Shown: piece by piece, positions 37,943 through 42,290 of the stretch | How positions within the stretch are numbered: the stretch's first letter is position 1 | Layout: each line of letters begins with the position of its first letter | Source: an uncultured cyanobacterium | GTDB lineage: Bacteria; Cyanobacteriota; Cyanobacteriia; Cyanobacteriales; Chroococcidiopsidaceae | Reading direction: 5' to 3' | Length of the DNA: 42,290 bases | Assembly (NCBI GenBank): GCA_946221495.1 | Contig: CAMIFA010000022.1 | Location: 1-42,290, forward strand | Position numbers and translations under genes: made by a program | The notes under the pieces: generated by a model | Databases searched by the model: none | What the model saw: the letters and a program-made list of their open reading frames with translations, nothing else | What the model was told of the DNA's origin: nothing

Positions 37943-39706
37943 TCAAGAACCTAAGTTCAACTTTGATTTTGCTTGGATACATTCTGCTTGTAACACAACT
38001 AAGCCTTTGGTTGTTAAAACAGCACAATCTGTTAGCTTGCTTAAAACTGGGGTATATCCTTGTTGCATTTGGGTAATTACTTTGGTAGCCAGTGGCTGAT
38101 ATTGTTGCAGCCAGCGATCGCTAGCTACATATTCTGGTGTAAAAGCATTTGCATCTAATAACCAAAAATCTATGCCATATTTCTGAATAAATTGTTGGAC
38201 ATCTGTCAAATCTTGACTGTATTGAGCTTCAATTAACTTAAATGTCCGTTGACGAAAGCGGCGATAGTAACCTCGATGGTAAGGAATAGCATATTCACTA
38301 CCAACAAAAATTGAGCGTTGGGCAAATGTTGGCAGGTTATTTGCTTCATCTGCTAGAGAGGCAATTAAAATATCTTTCGGTTGCTCTTGCAAGAATTTAT
38401 ATAACTCTGGCACTTCACCAACAACATAACCTGTCCACAGAAAATTTTTCAAAGTGCTGGGATATAAAATTAGGGCAGTACATAAGATGAGGCAAGAGGC
38501 AAGAGGTAAGAGGCGAGAGGTAAATGGTATTAAGGGATGCTTCTGAATATTATTCGTGCTGGCGAAAATAGCATCTAAAATTAAAGTCAAGGCAATGGCA
38601 GCAGCTGTAACCATGACAACTCGTAAAGAATGCTGGGTATAGCGGCTGGGAAGGTGAAGTTTAAACAGCAGTGCATGAGCAGCAAAAAACATTGCTAAAG
38701 AAGCAAGAACAAGCTGCGGTAAAATTTTAATGCCACTGCTTATGTGTTTAGATAACACAAATTGAGACTTATACCGCAAGATAATTGGCAGTAAAAATCC
38801 AGCGTAAACTAAGGGAGGCATCAATGCAGATGTTAGCTTAATTCCACTACGAGTAGCATTGAACCAAAAATCCCAAGCATTGTCATTAAAAAAGCTAGCA
38901 CGTCCCCCAGGTGCAAATTCTGGTAATTTCCTAGCACCAGCTGCTGTAATTATTGAACCAAATTTAGAAAAACCAGTTGCATAAGGCATCAACACTAGCA
39001 TTGCCACTGCTAACCCAACAGCACAAAACAGATAATCTTGAGGATTCCCTGAGAAACGCAGTCCCCGCCGCCACTGGCATAGTTGTAAAATTAATAGGCA
39101 AGCACACACTAATACTAATGAAGGATAAAATAACCCTAAAAGGGCGATCGCCACTAAACAAGGTATTAATGAACGCCGCAACAGATAATACAAAAACGCC
39201 AGAAAAAATGGATACAAAAAAGCTTTAGGCGTTGCGGAAATTAAACCATCCTGCATCCAAAGATTTTGATTTAGCAATAATGCGCCGATAAATCCTGTTA
39301 GTGGTACTGGCAATAATTCCACACAAACACCAAAACAGTAAGCTGTGGTTAGCAATCCCAACACTGGGGGTAAAAGTTTACTTAGCTGGATCGGATCGAT
39401 ACCTACAAGTGCGCCAATTTTGTAAACAGCTGTATATCCTCGCGGTGCAACAGATTGAAAATAATTAGCAATCAAATCTTTGGGAAATAAATCAGCATCC
39501 AAAAACCGCCGCATCCAAAATACGTGCTGTCGTGCATCGTCTTGGACAACATATTCAGCACTAAAAGCTTGCTTTAATGCCAAAATACCGTAAATTGCTG
39601 CAAAAGTTAGGCTCAGACTAAACCAAAATATCATTTGAGGGCTGAACTTCTTTGCAGTTGGTGCTGTTAAAAATTTATGTAGGTTTTTGATTAGCAAGGC
39701 AGACAT
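37943..39706 (-). CDS. Polytopic membrane protein, GT-C-like, function unknown
   Basis: A 587-residue protein with a short cytoplasmic start, about ten or more hydrophobic segments (MIFWFSLSLTFAAIYGILAL; LGLLTTAYCFGVCVELLPVP; CAVGLAVAMLVLMPYATGF) and a soluble C-terminal 150 residues. The first loop has the acidic pair in VVQDDARQHVFWMRRFLD, where GT-C transferases carry a catalytic DxD/DD. No other family motif is seen. A heptamer array (38489-38523) encodes RLLPLASCL inside a membrane helix. It lies 76 bases upstream of the GT39-like gene on the same strand, and is divergent from gdhA. Confidence 0.75.
   Translation of the reverse strand: MSALLIKNLHKFLTAPTAKKFSPQMIFWFSLSLTFAAIYGILALKQAFSAEYVVQDDARQHVFWMRRFLDADLFPKDLIANYFQSVAPRGYTAVYKIGALVGIDPIQLSKLLPPVLGLLTTAYCFGVCVELLPVPLTGFIGALLLNQNLWMQDGLISATPKAFLYPFFLAFLYYLLRRSLIPCLVAIALLGLFYPSLVLVCACLLILQLCQWRRGLRFSGNPQDYLFCAVGLAVAMLVLMPYATGFSKFGSIITAAGARKLPEFAPGGRASFFNDNAWDFWFNATRSGIKLTSALMPPLVYAGFLLPIILRYKSQFVLSKHISSGIKILPQLVLASLAMFFAAHALLFKLHLPSRYTQHSLRVVMVTAAAIALTLILDAIFASTNNIQKHPLIPFTSRLLPLASCLILCTALILYPSTLKNFLWTGYVVGEVPELYKFLQEQPKDILIASLADEANNLPTFAQRSIFVGSEYAIPYHRGYYRRFRQRTFKLIEAQYSQDLTDVQQFIQKYGIDFWLLDANAFTPEYVASDRWLQQYQPLATKVITQMQQGYTPVLSKLTDCAVLTTKGLVVLQAECIQAKSKLNLGS
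38489..38523. repeat. Heptamer array GAGGCAA x5 in a coding region
   Basis: Five heptamers (GAGGCAA, GAGGCAA, GAGGTAA, GAGGCGA, GAGGTAA) run within gene 37943-39706 and encode about twelve hydrophobic residues, read on the minus strand. Five copies (35 bp) are not a multiple of three, so a neighbouring indel or partial unit must keep the frame. Confidence 0.7.
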
Positions 39707-39805
39707 TAGTATTTACTAGTTGATCCCCAAAAGTGGCGCTTGTAGTACCAGACAAGGATAGTCCAGCCTGTGATAGTTTGGCAATCAACTTAAATTAGAT
39801 CACTT

Positions 39806-39812
39806 GAGGAGA
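39806..39812 (+). promoter_or_regulatory. Ribosome binding site fixing the gdhA start
   Basis: GAGGAGA lies 6 bases before the ATG at 39819. A TTG at 39804 is in frame but overlaps this site, so the ATG is preferred. Confidence 0.75.
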
Positions 39813-39818
39813 ATTAGG

Positions 39819-41114
39819 ATGTCTCATTCATTATTTGCTGATGCCAAACAACGGCTAGAAAGTGCTTTAAAATACATCTCAATGTCAGAAGATGCCATTG
39901 AGTATTTAAAGTATCCTAAAGGAAGTTTAACCGTTTCTATTCCAGTGCGGATGGATAATGGCTCTTTACGAATTTTTCAAGGTTATCGCGTCCGCTATGA
40001 TGATACGCGCGGACCAACAAAAGGCGGAGTGCGCTATCATCCTAATGTCTCTTTAGAAGAAGTGCAATCTCTGGCTTTTTGGATGACGTTTAAATGTGCA
40101 GTATTAAATCTGCCTTTTGGCGGCGCAAAAGGTGGAATAAGTCTTAATCCTAAAGAACTATCGAGAATGGAGTTAGAACGCCTGAGTCGCGGATATATAA
40201 ATGCGATCGCCGACTTTATTGGTGCCGATGTCGATAGTCTCGCACCTGATGTTTACACTAACTCAATGATCATGGGTTGGATGATGGATCAATATAGTAT
40301 TATCCGCCGCCAATTTGCTCCAGCTGTTGTTACTGGTAAACCAATTTCTCTGGGTGGTAGTGTAGGTCGAGATACTGCAACTGCAACCGGAGCTTTTTTT
40401 GTTATTGAAACTATTTTACCTAAGTTTCAGCAGTTACCTGAAGATACTACAGTAGCTGTGCAAGGTTTTGGGAATGCTGGCGCGTGGCTAGCAGAATTAC
40501 TATTCACAGCAGGCTATAAAGTAGTAGCGGTAAGTGATTCTCAAGGAGCTATTTATAACAAAAAAGGATTAGATATTCCTAGTATTCGTAACTTTAAAGA
40601 ATCTCACAGAAATATCAGAGAATTATATTGCAAAGGCACAGTTTGCGAAGTTGGTGAACACCAAATCTTAAGTAATCAAGAACTTTTAGCTTTAGATGTA
40701 GATGTCTTAATTCCTGCTGCTTTAGAAAATCAGATTACTCCAGAAAATGTCTCAGATGTCAAGGCGAAATTTATTTTTGAAGTAGCCAATGGTCCAATTA
40801 ACTCTGCTGCTGACCAAAATCTAGAAGCAAGAGGAATTCATGTGTTTCCTGATATTTTGGTGAATGCTGGAGGTGTAACCGTTAGCTATTTTGAATGGGT
40901 ACAAAATCGCAGTGGACTTTATTGGACGTTAGCAGAAGTAAATCAGCGCTTAAAACAAAAGATGGTTGAGGAAACAGAGCAAATCTGGAAAATCGCCCAG
41001 CAACACCAGATTTCGCCGCGAACAGCAGCTTATGTTCATGCCTTAAGTCGTCTAGAGGAGGCAATTAATGCCAAAGGAACACGGGATTATTATCTTAATG
41101 GTCAATTTAATTAG
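39819..41114 (+). CDS. gdhA: Glutamate/leucine-type dehydrogenase
   Basis: A 431-residue Glu/Leu/Phe/Val dehydrogenase. In cyanobacteria the NADP-type enzyme aminates 2-oxoglutarate to glutamate. Active-site lysines are in place: K68 in RGPTKGGVRYH, K92 in MTFKCAVLNLPFGGAK, and K104 in GGAKGGIS; the DVYTNSMIMGWMMDQY segment and the nucleotide loop GFGNAGAW follow. The C-terminus, VSYFEWVQNRSGLYWTLAEV, is typical. Length is normal. ATG at 39819 chosen from the ribosome binding site. Coenzyme preference cannot be read reliably here. It is divergent from the polytopic protein gene, with 112 bases between. Confidence 0.93.
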   Translation: MSHSLFADAKQRLESALKYISMSEDAIEYLKYPKGSLTVSIPVRMDNGSLRIFQGYRVRYDDTRGPTKGGVRYHPNVSLEEVQSLAFWMTFKCAVLNLPFGGAKGGISLNPKELSRMELERLSRGYINAIADFIGADVDSLAPDVYTNSMIMGWMMDQYSIIRRQFAPAVVTGKPISLGGSVGRDTATATGAFFVIETILPKFQQLPEDTTVAVQGFGNAGAWLAELLFTAGYKVVAVSDSQGAIYNKKGLDIPSIRNFKESHRNIRELYCKGTVCEVGEHQILSNQELLALDVDVLIPAALENQITPENVSDVKAKFIFEVANGPINSAADQNLEARGIHVFPDILVNAGGVTVSYFEWVQNRSGLYWTLAEVNQRLKQKMVEETEQIWKIAQQHQISPRTAAYVHALSRLEEAINAKGTRDYYLNGQFN

Positions 41115-41123
41115 TCATTATAT

Positions 41124-41190
41124 GACTTACGCACCAGTAACGGAAAAACGAACCGCCGAGGACACAAAGTACACAAAGTAATAAGAGTTT
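41124..41190. repeat. Dispersed repeat GACTTACGCA / AACGAACCGCC piece
   Basis: GACTTACGCA (41124-41133) is identical to the start of the element at 4995-5004. AACGAACCGCC at about 41142 with ACACAAAGTACACAAAG matches the piece near 7731 (AACGAACCGCCAAG then GCGCAAAG). Two repeat families therefore sit side by side in the gap between gdhA and the hydrolase gene. Confidence 0.55.
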
Positions 41191-41272
41191 AAGAGAGTTT
41201 TTGCCTAAGTCTTGTCATTAGTCAAGCGTGGAGATTTACGCTTCGATTTTAGCTGCGTACTTTATTGCTAAT

Positions 41273-42097
41273 TTAATCTGCGTTCGTCAGATTATGAGTA
41301 GCTGTTTCAGCGTCATTATCCAAAAAATTCTTAGCCTGCATGATTTCGTAGAGGTTAACATCTTCTTCGAGTAAACAAGCGTGACCACTATGAGGTAACA
41401 CTACTAGTTGAGCATTCGGTAAGATTTTGCATAACCTTTTAGCTTCCGTATAAGAAGGCAGAAGTAGATCAAAGGCACTAGCAACAAGTAGTATTGGTTG
41501 TGTTAGCTGCCGTAACTGAGTTTTATTAACGTTAAACTCTTTGATTAAAGATAGCCGCCACAATACAGTTTCCGGCGGTACAGAGCGCATAGTTTTTAGC
41601 AGTTCTTGGCGATCGCTTGGTAAAATTCGCTCTAAACAGGCGATAAACGGCAATAATACGAGTGCGCCAACGTTATAAAGACCAGCAGGTACTAAATAAG
41701 TTAACTGTGAGGCTTTGTTTAGCCAAGAACGACGACGCAAGGAAGAAGCCGGGTTAACGAGAATGATGCGGTTAAATAACTCAGGTGCGGTAGTTGCGAC
41801 TTTCATTGCCAAGCAACCACCAAAAGATTCACCGCATAAGTAAACTGAGCGATCGCGATTGTTTTCTAGTTCTGCTTCAATTAGATGTACTACTTGATCC
41901 GTCAATTCTTCCCAGTTAGTTAAATCATCCGGAGGAATTGCCAAACACCGGACATCAAAGGCAACTTCTAAACCAGCAGTCTGCGATCGCAACAGTTGAC
42001 CAGTGCCATCCATCCCCGGCAAAAATACAAATAGCGGATACTGTGGCTGGAGTTTTTTAGGAGTGAGAAAACAAGGACGGCTCTCAACTTCTAGCAT
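41273..42097 (-). CDS. Alpha/beta hydrolase, PES-hydrolase-like
   Basis: A 274-residue alpha/beta hydrolase. The oxyanion region is FLPGMDGTGQLL, the nucleophile elbow is CGESFGGCLA (S91), the Asp is in SAFDLLLPSY, and the His is in HSGHACLLE. FLPG-DGTG and VRCLAIPPDDLTNWEELTD closely resemble the hydrolase half of plant phytyl-ester synthases and their cyanobacterial relatives, so an esterase or transacylase acting on lipid esters is possible. The ATG at 42097 has no clear Shine-Dalgarno. It is convergent with gdhA (158 bases between). Confidence 0.82.
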   Translation of the reverse strand: MLEVESRPCFLTPKKLQPQYPLFVFLPGMDGTGQLLRSQTAGLEVAFDVRCLAIPPDDLTNWEELTDQVVHLIEAELENNRDRSVYLCGESFGGCLAMKVATTAPELFNRIILVNPASSLRRRSWLNKASQLTYLVPAGLYNVGALVLLPFIACLERILPSDRQELLKTMRSVPPETVLWRLSLIKEFNVNKTQLRQLTQPILLVASAFDLLLPSYTEAKRLCKILPNAQLVVLPHSGHACLLEEDVNLYEIMQAKNFLDNDAETATHNLTNAD

Positions 42098-42216
42098 TGC
42101 TAAATTTGAATTTCCTTAAAATTATTTTATTAAATACACACTACTTATTATTCCCAGAGTATCAAACCACAGCGTTACTCTTTAACAACAAGAACACTGA
42201 AGGGAAAATGATCGAA

Positions 42217-42290
42217 TCTCCTTGTCTCCTTGTCTCCTTGTCCCCTTGTCCCCTTGTCCCCTTGTCCCCTTGTCCCCTTGTCCCCTTGTC
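42217..42290. repeat. 8-bp tandem array TCTCCTTG/TCCCCTTG, truncated by window end
   Basis: Three TCTCCTTG units (42217-42240) pass into six TCCCCTTG units (42241-42288) and the array continues past the edge. The same octamer is found at 7863-7894. The array lies 119 bases upstream of the hydrolase start. Its total length is unknown. Confidence 0.9.

Noticed and set aside
39707..39818. A glutamine riboswitch or NtcA site before gdhA.
   Set aside because: No conserved glnA-type RNA core and no GTA-N8-TAC palindrome were found in this 112-base region.
1..42290. CRISPR arrays.
   Set aside because: No direct repeats of 25-40 bases with regular unique spacers were seen. The repeats present are 7-8 bp, 22 bp, 48 bp and 294 bp without spacers.

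Overview
The window is a cyanobacterial chromosome segment. Evidence: the HIP1 octamer GCGATCGC recurs throughout (for example 7337-7344 and 24708-24715). Heptamer and octamer short tandem repeats are scattered between genes. The gene set is typical of larger cyanobacteria: sucrose synthase, PRC-barrel/DUF2382 protein, NACHT protein with a short N-terminal HTH, FHA-free Ser/Thr kinase with membrane anchor, WD40 protein, Uma2, DUF4112. I cannot name the genus. No rRNA, tRNA, CRISPR array or intact transposase was seen.

Layout. 1-7.2 kb: a short gene fragment at the left edge, Uma2 nuclease, DUF4112 protein, a 1050-residue membrane protein with six 98-residue repeats, then three stress-type envelope genes (172-residue protein, lipoprotein, PRC-barrel/DUF2382). 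7.2-12.4 kb: an accessory block with three 22-bp direct repeats, a plasmid-Rep-like/XRE protein and a NACHT NTPase. 12.4-18.7 kb: sucrose synthase followed by a GH65 phosphorylase fused to beta-phosphoglucomutase, then a methyltransferase. 18.7-24.6 kb: two universal stress proteins around an alanine/serine-glyoxylate aminotransferase and a HicBA pair, and PEP synthase. 24.9-28.5 kb: a toxin-antitoxin-rich stretch (RelE/ParE-like pair, antitoxin with a truncated PIN toxin, intact VapBC) that encloses a coiled-coil adaptor-like protein and a small membrane protein. 28.5-35.8 kb: threonine deaminase, VTE5-like kinase, YidD, a Ser/Thr kinase with a 136-residue Arg/Thr repeat tail, a secreted WD40 protein and a VanX-type dipeptidase. 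36.2-42.3 kb: two GT-C-like membrane proteins, glutamate dehydrogenase, an alpha/beta hydrolase and an octamer tandem repeat running off the right edge.

How the genes fit together (inference). Sucrose synthase yields UDP-glucose/ADP-glucose and fructose from sucrose, and the GH65-betaPGM fusion would turn an alpha-diglucoside plus phosphate into glucose and glucose-6-phosphate. Both fit turnover of compatible solutes. PEP synthase, the aminotransferase, threonine deaminase and glutamate dehydrogenase are ordinary carbon/nitrogen metabolism. The two universal stress proteins, PRC/DUF2382 protein and toxin-antitoxin modules give the window a stress-tolerance flavour. The parts least explained by known families are the 98-residue repeat membrane protein, the kinase tail, the Rep-like gene with its 22-bp repeats beside a NACHT protein, and the adaptor/membrane gene pair inside the toxin-antitoxin cluster.
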